16,042 bases of DNA from Victivallaceae bacterium (GTDB lineage: Bacteria > Verrucomicrobiota > Lentisphaeria > Victivallales > Victivallaceae): assembly GCA_028698975.1 (NCBI GenBank), contig JAQVVK010000030.1, positions 1-16,042 on the forward strand, in the 5' to 3' direction. A program made the position numbers and the translations under genes. Numbering within the stretch: position 1 is the stretch's first letter; each line of letters begins with the position of its first letter. The notes beneath the pieces are model-generated. The model had not been told where the DNA came from, searched no databases, and saw only the letters and a program-made list of their open reading frames with translations. Shown here one piece after another: positions 1-6,916 of the stretch.

Positions 1-630
1 CGCGTCGTCGTCAACCGTACAACCGAGACCTCGCCCGGCCGCCAGATCCTGCCCGACGACCGGGTCGAACTTGACGGCAAACCGGTCAAACCGGAAACAA
101 CTTCGCAAAAGCTCTATTTTCTGCTCAACAAACCACGCGGCTTTGTCTGCACCGCCGCCGATCCCCACGCCGAACGCAAAGCGGTCGATCTCGTGCCTGC
201 CCCGGCCGGATGCCGGCTGTTTTCGGCCGGCCGTCTCGACAAAGATAGCGAAGGCATGCTCATCTTTTCCAACGACGGCGACTATGTGGCCCGGTTGACC
301 CATCCGCGCAACAATATACTCAAGACCTATCTGGTCACGGTAACTTGCCCGTTATCCGATCGCGAACTCGCGCTGATCCGTCACGGCATCGAGGACAACG
401 GCGAATTTCTGCGCGTCGAATCCATCGAGCCGACGGCCCGCCCCGGACGCTATCTCATCGTACTCAACGAAGGCCGCAAACGCGAAATCCGGCGCATCAC
501 CGCCGCGGCCGGCGCACCCACCGTCGCCCTGCGCAGAATCCGCATCGGCAGACTGAAGCTGGGCGATCTTGCCGTCGGAGCGGCCCGCAAGCTCACTCCG
601 GCCGAAGTGGCCGCCTCACTCGAAAACTGA
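1..630 (+). CDS. RsuA/RluB-family 16S/23S rRNA pseudouridine synthase, 5' end missing
   Basis: This frame is open from the first base and ends at a TGA at 628-630, so the N-terminus lies outside the window. The first ~30 residues look like the end of an S4 RNA-binding domain (VVVN, later DDRVELDGKPV). They are followed by the catalytic domain opening LYFLLNKPRGFVCT. The catalytic aspartate is in the motif GRLDKDSEG; it is codon 80 of the visible fragment (238-240). The typical late motif LNEGRKREIRR is also present. These enzymes isomerise one uridine in 16S or 23S rRNA in the cytoplasm. The fragment does not show which member (RsuA, RluB, RluE or RluF-like) this is. The next gene is convergent, 50 bp away. 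Confidence 0.9.
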   Translation, partial: RVVVNRTTETSPGRQILPDDRVELDGKPVKPETTSQKLYFLLNKPRGFVCTAADPHAERKAVDLVPAPAGCRLFSAGRLDKDSEGMLIFSNDGDYVARLTHPRNNILKTYLVTVTCPLSDRELALIRHGIEDNGEFLRVESIEPTARPGRYLIVLNEGRKREIRRITAAAGAPTVALRRIRIGRLKLGDLAVGAARKLTPAEVAASLEN

Positions 631-641
631 CGCCCGGCGTC
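629..641. terminator. Perfect 13-nt inverted repeat at convergent gene ends; possible weak terminator
   Basis: GACGCC and GGCGTC flank a single central C, starting inside the stop codon of the pseudouridine synthase. As RNA this would fold as a 5-bp stem with a 3-nt loop. On the minus strand it is followed by AGTTTTC, so it could act weakly as a terminator for the permease transcript. There is no good T-tract on the plus strand. Confidence 0.3.
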
Positions 642-680
642 GTGTCAACCCAAAGTTTGCAGTAAAAATTGCGGAGACGG

Positions 681-1637
681 TTAGGCCGCTTCCCGGTTGC
701 GAAACACCGCCACCGCCCACATCGCTGCGATCACGGTATAAACCGCGGAATAAACGGCGGCCCATACCACATAAGCTCCGGGAATCGGCCGCCCCACTGC
801 CACCGCGTCGGCCAGCCAGAAATACTGCCAGTTGGGCAGAATTGAATAAAGCAGATCAAACAGCGATTTAAGCAGCCCCGGAGCCATTTCACGATAGAAC
901 GGGCCGTGAAAAATAAATCCGGAGACCAGTCCGGCAAAAAACACCGCCGAACAGACCAAAAGATTGGCCACCACATCAACCCCGAGAGCAAGAGCCACCG
1001 CCAGAGTTGACATCGCCGGTATCGAGAGCGCGATAAGCGCCAACGCCCGGGCGAAGTCGCCCATCGCCAGCGCGGGTTTCTCATTGGCAAGGCAGCAGTA
1101 AACGCACAATCCGGCGGTAAACAATGCGATTGCCCACACTCCGACCTCGGCAAACGCGCTGCCGCGCAAAAAATTGGCGATCATGCCGGCGGCCACCGCC
1201 GCCGCCACCGTGCCGAGTGCAAGGAAATAAACCTGCATATCCATGCGGAACTGATCGGCGGCGATATAGACCGCCACCACCGCGGCAAACGTACACAAAA
1301 CCGTGAATAAAACCGACGCCACGCCGATGCCGGCGATCTTGCCCAGCACAAAAACCGGCCGTGAGACCGGCTTGGACAACAGCAAAAGCACCGTGCCGTT
1401 GCGCATTTCCCGGGTCACCGTCGACCCGGCGGTAAGCGCGGCCGCCACCAGCCCGAAGACCAGCGCGGTAGCCATGGAGGTGTCAACCACCAGCTTGAGC
1501 TGTTCGGAAAAAACGTAAAGCGCGGCGGACGGCGTATGATATATGACCAAAAGGGCCGCCGCGAGCATCAGAAAGTAAATCGGCTCGCGGAGGGCCTCCC
1601 GGAAGGTGTTCAGACTTATTCGGAAAAAGTTGAACAT
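681..1637 (-). CDS. ABC-2 type transporter permease (NosY-like), 318 aa
   Basis: This is a hydrophobic protein with about six to eight membrane segments (roughly residues 18-38, 58-78, 100-128, 138-160, 166-186, 200-245 and 290-312). A cytoplasmic stretch around residues 72-95 reads STVTREMRNGTVLLLLSKPVSR. That pattern, 'regulated turnover of settings then LLSKPVSR', is typical of ABC-2 permeases of the NosY/COG1277 type, which work with a separate cytoplasmic ATPase. No ATPase gene is adjacent: the upstream gene encodes a secreted protein and the downstream neighbour is convergent. The start is an ATG at 1637, 9 bp after the stop of the upstream gene, so the two are probably co-transcribed. 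No strong ribosome-binding site is visible. The substrate is unknown. Confidence 0.8.
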   Translation of the reverse strand: MFNFFRISLNTFREALREPIYFLMLAAALLVIYHTPSAALYVFSEQLKLVVDTSMATALVFGLVAAALTAGSTVTREMRNGTVLLLLSKPVSRPVFVLGKIAGIGVASVLFTVLCTFAAVVAVYIAADQFRMDMQVYFLALGTVAAAVAAGMIANFLRGSAFAEVGVWAIALFTAGLCVYCCLANEKPALAMGDFARALALIALSIPAMSTLAVALALGVDVVANLLVCSAVFFAGLVSGFIFHGPFYREMAPGLLKSLFDLLYSILPNWQYFWLADAVAVGRPIPGAYVVWAAVYSAVYTVIAAMWAVAVFRNREAA

Positions 1638-1646
1638 CTGACTTGA

Positions 1647-2297
1647 TTATTTTTCGTCAACGGTTTGAGCGTCGACCGGCTGCGCCGCCTCATCGGCATT
1701 GGCCGGGCTTTCCGCATCGGCGGCAGCCTCGGCAGGCTTCTGGGTATCGACCGCTTCGGCGGCGTCCTGAGCAGCCTGAGCGCGGCGGCTCTGCAAACGG
1801 GCATCTTCCATCTCGGCGCGCAGCTTGGCGAAATTCTTGTCGAGATTGCTGAGGTTCAGCATGTCGTTAAGCTCGACCGCGCAACGCTGCCAGTTCTTGC
1901 ACTCGATGCGCATGACCGGAATATCCTTGCCCAGCATGTCCACATACTTCTGCGGCACATAGGCGACGCTGCCCAGCACCACAATCCGGCGCGGATTGAG
2001 AAACTGCACAAAATCGTTGAGTTTGCCCTCGCGGATCTGGATGTTGTTTTTGGGCTGGCAGAAAACGATCCGGGTATCGCCGCTGTCGCGGGCCGGGATC
2101 AGCAAATACGGCTGACGGCTCTCGTTTTGGATCAGATCGGCCATCAGACGCGGGCTGCAGTAATTGCCGGTTATAATCAGGGTCTGCACCTCGCGCTTCG
2201 GACCATGCGAAAACCACGGAAACGCGGCCTGCGCGGCAAAAGCCGCCACTAAAATAGTGACCGTCAGGAAAGTTTTGACCACTGCGGACTTGAACAT
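1647..2297 (-). CDS. Secreted protein of unknown function, possible CWB2-like unit, acidic Ala-rich tail, 216 aa
   Basis: I do not recognise a named family with confidence. Residues 1-24 form a signal peptide (Lys, a hydrophobic run, then AAQAA). The body (~35-150) has an alternating strand/helix pattern including PYLLIPARD and RRIVVLGSVAYVPQKYVDML, then IPVMRIECKNWQRCAVELND. This resembles the order of elements in a CWB2 cell-wall-binding repeat (PILL... KVYIIGG..VS... V.RIAG.DRYETAV). That similarity is an inference by eye. Residues ~150-180 are a likely coiled coil. The last ~45 are Ala/Glu/Asp-rich low complexity. The start ATG at 2297 has GAGG 8-9 bp upstream. It is the first gene of an operon with the ABC-2 permease. 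Confidence 0.7.
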   Translation of the reverse strand: MFKSAVVKTFLTVTILVAAFAAQAAFPWFSHGPKREVQTLIITGNYCSPRLMADLIQNESRQPYLLIPARDSGDTRIVFCQPKNNIQIREGKLNDFVQFLNPRRIVVLGSVAYVPQKYVDMLGKDIPVMRIECKNWQRCAVELNDMLNLSNLDKNFAKLRAEMEDARLQSRRAQAAQDAAEAVDTQKPAEAAADAESPANADEAAQPVDAQTVDEK

Positions 2298-2358
2298 TTG
2301 ATTACCTCATCTTTTTTATTTCGGGCAATGACATATTGCGGATTCACGCTTTATTACA

Positions 2359-2388
2359 ATAATATAGCCGAAAACCGCCGACAAGCAA
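2359..2388 (-). promoter_or_regulatory. Candidate promoter of the secreted protein-permease operon
   Basis: On the minus strand, TTGCTT (2388-2383) is followed by TATATT (2366-2361) with a 16-nt spacer, or by TATTAT (2364-2359) with an 18-nt spacer. It lies about 60 bp upstream of the start codon at 2297. The match to sigma-70 consensus is moderate. Confidence 0.4.
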
Positions 2389-2410
2389 ATCAAAAAACCC
2401 AAGCGACCGC

Positions 2411-2479
2411 ATTTTTTTTCATTTTTTACAGTATGAATCGGCACACATTGGCAATGTCAAAAAAAAATTCGTTTTTTTT
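2411..2479. other. A/T-tract region between divergent operons
   Basis: The 269 bp between 2298 and 2566 are much more AT-rich than the flanking genes. They contain T8 and T6 runs at ~2412-2427. At 2459-2479 there is an A9 run, TTCG, then a T8 run, which is a self-complementary arrangement. Phased A/T tracts usually bend DNA and can act as UP elements or nucleoid-protein sites. A pure A-U stem is too weak to be a standard terminator. I see no gene in this region. Confidence 0.45.
2445..2457. repeat. 13-bp palindrome ACATT-GGC-AATGT upstream of marR
   Basis: This is a perfect 5-bp inverted repeat with a 3-bp centre. It has the same 5-3-5 geometry as the palindrome at 2486-2498, and the two centres are 41 bp apart. 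It could be a protein-binding site, but the sequences of the two palindromes differ, so a common regulator is not shown. Confidence 0.3.
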
Positions 2480-2485
2480 CAATGG

Positions 2486-2522
2486 TTCAATACTTGAATT
2501 TCAGTGCGGAGTGTATTATCTT
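2486..2522 (+). promoter_or_regulatory. marR-type: Candidate marR operon promoter and operator region
   Basis: TTGAAT (2494-2499) and TATCTT (2517-2522) are 17 nt apart and could be weak -35 and -10 boxes. A better -10 hexamer, TATAAT, lies at 2534-2539 but lacks a -35 at the proper distance. The perfect inverted repeat TTCAA-tac-TTGAA (2486-2498) overlaps the proposed -35. MarR proteins commonly repress their own operon through such short palindromes. The assignment is tentative. Confidence 0.25.
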
Positions 2523-2566
2523 GTGAAAAACTTTATAATTAGCCGGGTGTCGGGAAAGGAGCCGTC

Positions 2567-3031
2567 ATGAGCAAGGAGCAAGCGATCTGCATGTGGAGAA
2601 GTTTGTTCGATTCGGTCGACATGCTGCACAGCATCGGCAAAGAAGAATATGCCCCCAGGTTTGCCGGACTTACTTTCAACCAACTTCGCATGATTAAGGA
2701 CGTATATACCTTGACCCGCACCGTGCCGGAGGGTGTGACGCTCAAAGTGCTGGCCGAATCGCTTTCGATCACGCCCGCCGCCGCCTCGGAGATGGTCGAT
2801 GTGCTGGTACGGCGCGACTTTCTGCGGCGCGACAACAGCATACAAGACCGCCGCGCGGTCGCCATACGCCTGTCGGACTCCGCCCGCGAACGCTTCAATC
2901 TGCTGGAAAAGAGCTACGCACAATACACCGCGCGGTTTCTCGACACCTTGCCGCCCGAAAAACGCGACGAGCTGGTCGAGCTGGTCCAAGAGTTTCACCA
3001 CTGGCTTGAAACCGAATTATCAGGGTGCTGA
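2567..3031 (+). CDS. MarR-family winged-helix transcriptional regulator, 154 aa
   Basis: The length is typical for MarR proteins. A helical N-terminal dimerisation part leads into a winged helix-turn-helix: residues ~57-85 (VTLKVLAESLSITPAAASEMVDVLVRR region) form the HTH. The wing contains the family signature around Asp94 (DRRAVAIRLSD). A C-terminal helix (~110-150) completes the dimer interface. The ATG at 2567 has a strong ribosome-binding site, GGAAAGGAG, at 2553-2561. It is the first gene of a plus-strand operon with a glycosyltransferase, waaG and waaP, so its likely targets include this LPS core operon itself. The ligand is unknown. Nothing in the sequence ties it to antibiotic or redox sensing; it has one cysteine in the N-terminal helix and one at the very C-terminus. 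Confidence 0.9.
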   Translation: MSKEQAICMWRSLFDSVDMLHSIGKEEYAPRFAGLTFNQLRMIKDVYTLTRTVPEGVTLKVLAESLSITPAAASEMVDVLVRRDFLRRDNSIQDRRAVAIRLSDSARERFNLLEKSYAQYTARFLDTLPPEKRDELVELVQEFHHWLETELSGC

Positions 3032-3036
3032 AGAAG

Positions 3037-3807
3037 ATGAAAGAAATCACGGTCATAATCCCCAATTACCGCACCCCGCAACTGGCCCGGCTCTGCTTGC
3101 GATCGCTTCGCAAACACACCGACCCCGACCGCATCAGAGTGCTGGTGATCGACAACGATTCCCAAGACGAGTCGGTCGAGTATCTCCGCTCGGTCGACTG
3201 GATCGACCTCGTCGAACGCAAGACCGGCTCCGAGGACGGCCCCGCCATGCACGTCGCCGCCCTTAACGAGGCGTTGGCCATGGTCGATACCGATCTGGTG
3301 CTCGTCATGCACACCGATACGATCGTAATCCATGACCAGTGGCTCGACTTCCTGCTTTCAAAACTGGGCGACGACCCCATGACCGCCGGGGTGGGAAGCT
3401 GGAAACTGGAAACCGTTACTCCGCTTAAGATATTCGGCAAACGCATCGAAAACACCGTGCGCCGTCTGCTGGGTAAAAAGGTTCGCGATCCCGGTCGCTA
3501 TTTTCGCAGTCACTGCGCTTTGTACCGCACTGGTATGGTCAAGGCCGAAAGCTGCGGGTTCGGCCATGGCACCGCCGGAGAAGCGATCTTCGCCGCGTTG
3601 CAAAAGCACGGCTACAAGCTGCCGTTTATTGCGTCGGAGGAGCTTTCCAAGTATATCAGACACCTCAATCACGCCACCATGATCCTGAATCCACGCGAAG
3701 GTGACCGCAAGACCGGTTCACCGTCCGCCCGGCGCAAGCTGGAACGCGAACTCGCTTCTCTCGGCTGCGACCGTATCATGGCCGATGCTTCGCTGGATCG
3801 GCTCTGA
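3037..3807 (+). CDS. Family 2 (GT-A) glycosyltransferase, probably LPS core or O-chain, 256 aa
   Basis: The protein opens MKEITVIIPNYRTPQLARLC, the classic start of a GT2 nucleotide-sugar-binding domain. VIDNDSQDES (Asp39-Asn40-Asp41) binds the nucleotide. HTD at residues 92-94 sits where the DXD metal-binding motif is expected. The acceptor half (~110-230) has RYFRSHCALYRTGMV and a GHGTAGE stretch. GT2 enzymes transfer a sugar from an activated donor, here probably at the inner face of the cytoplasmic membrane. I chose the ATG at 3037, because a GTG 12 bases earlier (3025) would add only four residues and overlap marR. The stop is 1 bp before waaG, so context points to LPS or related glycan assembly. 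Donor and acceptor are not known. Confidence 0.85.
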   Translation: MKEITVIIPNYRTPQLARLCLRSLRKHTDPDRIRVLVIDNDSQDESVEYLRSVDWIDLVERKTGSEDGPAMHVAALNEALAMVDTDLVLVMHTDTIVIHDQWLDFLLSKLGDDPMTAGVGSWKLETVTPLKIFGKRIENTVRRLLGKKVRDPGRYFRSHCALYRTGMVKAESCGFGHGTAGEAIFAALQKHGYKLPFIASEELSKYIRHLNHATMILNPREGDRKTGSPSARRKLERELASLGCDRIMADASLDRL

Positions 3808-3808
3808 T

Positions 3809-4900
3809 ATGAAGATCGCGTTTGTAATATACCGTTATTTCCCTTACGGCGGGCTGCAGCGCGACATGGCGGCGGCGGCACTCAATGCGGTTTCAAGAGG
3901 GCATAGCGTCACGGTATTGTGCGCGGAGTGGGAGAGTGAGGAGATACCCGGCGTTGCGGTCGAGATATTGCCGACTTCCGGATTCACCAATCACGGGCGT
4001 ATGCTCGCTTTCTCGCGCCAGGTACGGGAAAGACTGGGCAAATCCGACTTCGACCGTTCGCTCATGTTCAACCGCATGGGAGGAGGCGACTTTTATTTCG
4101 CCGCAGACAACTGTCTGCTGACCGGGTGGCGGCGCAGTCACTCGGCGACGGCAAGGCGGCTGCTGCCGCGCTACCGGACATTTCTCGCGTTGGAAAAGGC
4201 GGTGATGAGTCCGACCTCCCAGACCCGCATATTTGCTCTCACCAAAACCCAGATCGCGGATTACCGGCATTGCTACGGCACCCCGGAGAACCGCTTCATC
4301 CTGCTGCCGCCGGGCGTGATGGCCGATTTTCGCCGACCCGCCGAGGCCGAAGCGGCGGCCATTCGCTCCGCCAAGCGGCGTGAGCTGGGGATTGCGGAAG
4401 ATGCCCTGACACTTATACAAGTCGCCGCAAGTTTTCATACCAAGGGGGTGGATCGCGCCTGCGCCGCATTTGCCGAATTGAAAAAAATCCGTCCCGACGC
4501 CCGGTTTCTGGTGGTCGGCCCGGATCGGCCGCTCAAACGCCCGGGAGTGGATTTCCTCGGCGGCCGCACCGATGTGCCGGCTCTGCTGCTGACCGCCGAT
4601 CTGATGATCCACCCGGCCCGCTGCGAGGCGACCGGAGGGGTGTTGACCGAGAGTCTCTCCGCCGGTACTCCGCCGCTCACAGTGGCCACCTGCGGCTACG
4701 CGCCGCTGGTAGCGGACATTGCGCCGGAGCTGGTGCTGCCGGAGCCGTTTGACCAAAACAGTTTCAATGCCGCGCTGCTTGCCACAGTCGGGCGGCTCAA
4801 CGAATATAAAACCAGAACCGCGTGTTACGGGTGGAGCCATGATCTCGGTCACCGAACTTCCGAGATCGTCGATGAACTGGAAAAAGGGATTCTATTATGA
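3809..4900 (+). CDS. waaG: WaaG (RfaG)-like LPS core alpha-1,3-glucosyltransferase, GT4, 363 aa
   Basis: The N-terminus MKIAFVIYRYFPYGGLQRDM closely matches WaaG of enterobacteria (KYFPFGGLQRDF). The C-terminal domain carries the EX7E signature of GT4 enzymes, with Glu273 and Glu281, followed by SAGTPPL and TVATCGYAPLV, which again parallel WaaG. A FHTKGVDR stretch marks the start of the second Rossmann domain, where the nucleotide-sugar binds. WaaG adds the first outer-core glucose to heptose II of the LPS inner core at the cytoplasmic face of the inner membrane. The length is close to the ~374 aa of the E. coli protein. The ATG at 3809 is 1 bp after the preceding stop (TGATATG). The 3' end overlaps waaP by 4 bp (ATGA). 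The exact sugar and linkage in this organism are inferred. Confidence 0.88.
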   Translation: MKIAFVIYRYFPYGGLQRDMAAAALNAVSRGHSVTVLCAEWESEEIPGVAVEILPTSGFTNHGRMLAFSRQVRERLGKSDFDRSLMFNRMGGGDFYFAADNCLLTGWRRSHSATARRLLPRYRTFLALEKAVMSPTSQTRIFALTKTQIADYRHCYGTPENRFILLPPGVMADFRRPAEAEAAAIRSAKRRELGIAEDALTLIQVAASFHTKGVDRACAAFAELKKIRPDARFLVVGPDRPLKRPGVDFLGGRTDVPALLLTADLMIHPARCEATGGVLTESLSAGTPPLTVATCGYAPLVADIAPELVLPEPFDQNSFNAALLATVGRLNEYKTRTACYGWSHDLGHRTSEIVDELEKGILL

Positions 4901-5682
4901 AAGAACGCCTTGAACTTGATGATTTCTTTTCCGCCCGCTGGCGCGGGCTTTCGCCGTTTGCCGAAGCCGAAGCCCTGCAAGGCGAAATCGTGCGCAGCAA
5001 ACCGGGGCGGCGCACCCTGCGTTTCGAATTGGACGGGCGGGGATTCTACATCAAACTGCATTTCGGAGTGGGCTGGGGCGAAATCTTCAAAAACCTCATC
5101 TACTTAAAACGCACGGCTCTCGGAGCAGGCGATGAATTTGCCGCAATCCGGCACTTGGAGTCGATCGGGGTCGGCACCATGCACGTCGCCGCTTTCGGCG
5201 AACGCGGCAACTGCCCGGCCAAACGGGAGTCGTTTATCATCACCGACGAACTTACCGGAGTGACCAGCTTGGAAGATCTGACGCGCAACTGGCGGACTTC
5301 GCCGCCCGACGTGCGCTTCAAACGGCGGCTGATCGCGGTGCTGGGCGCGACCGTGGGTGCCATGCACCGGAGCGGGCTGAACCACCGCGACTGCTATCTG
5401 TGCCACTTTCTGTGGAGAAACGACAGCGCAGACGACCCGAAACTGCATGTCATCGATCTGCACCGGGCGCAAATACGGAGCAAAGTGCCTTTTCACTATC
5501 TGGTCAAGGATCTCGGCGGACTGTTTTTCTCGTCGCTCGACGCCGGGTTGACCGGGCGCGACCTGCTGCGCTTCATTTGCGCCTACTCGACCGTGCCGCT
5601 TCGGGAAGCGTTGAAGTCGCCCATCTGGGGTGCCGCTCGCCGGGCCGGTATGCGGGTGAAAAGATCGGGTCGTATCGGTTGA
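4897..5682 (+). CDS. waaP: WaaP (RfaP)-like LPS core heptose(I) kinase, 261 aa
   Basis: The sequence follows E. coli WaaP (265 aa) almost end to end: WRG..PF.E...LQGEIVR, RRTLRFEL, SFIITDELTG, SLEDL, PPDVRFKRRLI, LNHRDCYLCHFL, VIDLHRAQ and LTGRDLLRF. It has a kinase-like fold. Lys53 (YIKLH) is the likely ATP-binding lysine, Asp165 in HRD the catalytic base, and Asp187 in DLH the metal ligand. WaaP phosphorylates the first heptose of the inner core, which allows divalent-cation bridging and a tight outer membrane. Its presence implies a heptose-containing core, although heptosyltransferases are not in this window. It is translationally coupled to waaG through ATGA at 4897-4900. The next gene is convergent, 12 bp away. 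Confidence 0.93.
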   Translation: MKERLELDDFFSARWRGLSPFAEAEALQGEIVRSKPGRRTLRFELDGRGFYIKLHFGVGWGEIFKNLIYLKRTALGAGDEFAAIRHLESIGVGTMHVAAFGERGNCPAKRESFIITDELTGVTSLEDLTRNWRTSPPDVRFKRRLIAVLGATVGAMHRSGLNHRDCYLCHFLWRNDSADDPKLHVIDLHRAQIRSKVPFHYLVKDLGGLFFSSLDAGLTGRDLLRFICAYSTVPLREALKSPIWGAARRAGMRVKRSGRIG

Positions 5683-5694
5683 CGCAAGTTGCGT
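5682..5694. repeat. Perfect inverted repeat ACGCAA-g-TTGCGT filling the waaP/mscS convergent junction
   Basis: Six-base arms around one central base occupy the whole spacer between the waaP stop (5682) and the mscS stop (5695). As RNA this folds as a short hairpin on either strand. No T-tract follows on either side, so a role as an intrinsic terminator is uncertain. Confidence 0.35.
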
Positions 5695-6855
5695 TCAGAT
5701 TCTTTCGAGCCGCACCCGCAGCGGGCGGTCGGATTCATTGCCCAGATAGTTGGATACGGTGTTGTAGGCCATTTCCAGCTTTTCCGCGGCGAAACGGTCG
5801 ATGATCCGCCGGTTGATGTCGCCCCGCATGATCTCCTCCTGCTTGAAATCCGAGGTTTTCAACCACATGATGCACTTTATGTCGATCGATGAGTCGCCAA
5901 GCGCATCGACAAAGATGCGCGGCTTATAACGCTCCTGGTCGCGGCCGTTGAAATCATCGACGATGGAGTGGAGTGTCTTCTCCGCCCGTTCCAGATCCGC
6001 CGCCGTGCTCGAATAGACCAGCCCCACCGAAAAAGCGAAACGCATTACTCCGCGCATGCTGATGTTTTCAATATCGGCCGATTCAATGCGGCTGTTGGGT
6101 ATAAGCACCACCGTTTCCTCTCCCGTGCGGACCCGGGTGCTGCGCATGCCGATGTTTTCAACAATACCGGTGACCTCGCCGACCCGCACCATGTCGCCGC
6201 AGCGAAAAGGCCGGTCGGCCACGATCACCAGCGTGCCGAAGAAATTTGAAAGCGTCTCTTTCGATGCAAACGCCACCGCCAGCCCGGCCACCCCCGCCCC
6301 GGTGAGCAACGGCAGCACATTGATGCCAAAAACCCCGCTCCCGATGAAAAACAGTGCCGCCGTCACAATAGCTATCTTGAGCAGTTTGCGCGTGATGTCC
6401 ACGATCAGGATGTCGAAATTCACATCGCCGCGTTTGGCGTAACTTGCCATATTGCGACCCAAAGCCGAAACCAGCCCGATCGCGCCCCAGGCGACACACA
6501 AGGTGAGCAGTGCCAAAAAAAGTTTGAGGTTTCCGGAGTGGAGTTCCGGCAGGGAGCGGAGCACCGGAGCAAGAAAGATGAATACCCCAACCATGCCCAC
6601 CGCCGCCAGCGCGGGGCGGGCCAGAGCCGCCAATACCCGTGCGCCCCGGCCGCCGCTGCTGCTGCCGCCGCCGCTCCCCGTCCGGCCGAGGCGGAGCCAG
6701 CCTGCGATGGCCAGCAAAAGCAGAGCCGCGCCGACCGGCAGCATACGCAGCAGTGCGCCGGATTCGTGATGCCACCACTCCAGCAAAACCGCCGCGTCGG
6801 CCGCCAGATCGCCGACGATAGCCGAGTTGGAAAACCAGTCGTAATCAGCCGCCAT
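5695..6855 (-). CDS. MscS-family mechanosensitive ion channel, 386 aa
   Basis: An N-terminal region with a membrane segment at ~36-56 is followed by a Gly/Ser/Arg-rich linker (~57-72). Three more membrane segments (~75-100, ~108-130, ~155-178) come before the pore helix at ~180-210. The pore helix carries the MscS hallmark of alternating Gly and Ala (GAGVAGLAVAFASKETLSNF). The cytoplasmic beta domain follows (FRCGDMVRVGEVTGIVENIGMRSTRVRT, LIPNSRI), then the C-terminal alpha/beta domain. Such channels open under membrane tension and release solutes during hypo-osmotic shock. The length and the extra N-terminal helices make it a small-to-medium MscS homologue rather than the 286-aa E. coli MscS. 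The ATG at 6855 has GGGGGAG 4 bp upstream. It is the last gene of the minus-strand series, 61 bp after the radical SAM gene. Confidence 0.92.
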   Translation of the reverse strand: MAADYDWFSNSAIVGDLAADAAVLLEWWHHESGALLRMLPVGAALLLLAIAGWLRLGRTGSGGGSSSGGRGARVLAALARPALAAVGMVGVFIFLAPVLRSLPELHSGNLKLFLALLTLCVAWGAIGLVSALGRNMASYAKRGDVNFDILIVDITRKLLKIAIVTAALFFIGSGVFGINVLPLLTGAGVAGLAVAFASKETLSNFFGTLVIVADRPFRCGDMVRVGEVTGIVENIGMRSTRVRTGEETVVLIPNSRIESADIENISMRGVMRFAFSVGLVYSSTAADLERAEKTLHSIVDDFNGRDQERYKPRIFVDALGDSSIDIKCIMWLKTSDFKQEEIMRGDINRRIIDRFAAEKLEMAYNTVSNYLGNESDRPLRVRLERI

Positions 6856-6887
6856 AAAACTCCCCCGCGCCAGATCTGTTATTCTTC

Positions 6888-6915
6888 AATATAAGCGGGC
6901 GGGGACAAAAGACAA
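6888..6915 (-). promoter_or_regulatory. Candidate internal promoter for the mscS gene
   Basis: On the minus strand, TTGTCT (6915-6910) and TATATT (6893-6888) are 16 nt apart, about 30 bp upstream of the mscS start at 6855. This would let the channel gene be expressed apart from the upstream signalling genes. The -35 match is modest. Confidence 0.35.
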
Positions 6916-6916
6916 G

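Noticed and set aside
1665..2252. Open frame (195 codons) on the plus strand opposite the secreted protein gene
   Set aside because: The minus-strand gene has a signal peptide, a ribosome-binding site and a promoter candidate; the plus frame has none of these.
2288..2294. ACTTGAA shared by the marR upstream region, the rnf promoter and the start of the secreted protein gene as a common operator
   Set aside because: A 7-mer is expected a couple of times by chance in a window this size on both strands, and one copy lies within coding sequence.
2459..2479. A9-TTCG-T8 as an intrinsic terminator
   Set aside because: The stem would be A-U only, and it lies between divergent operons with no transcript expected to end there.
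3893..4852. Long open frame (319 codons) on the minus strand
   Set aside because: It lies wholly inside waaG, which has clear motifs. The product is His/Gly/Arg-rich without family features, as expected of an antisense shadow in GC-rich DNA.
6650..6685. Short GC-rich repeats (GCCGCTGCTGCTGCCGCC-like) as a microsatellite
   Set aside because: They encode the Gly/Ser linker of the MscS protein and are too short and irregular to count as a separate repeat.
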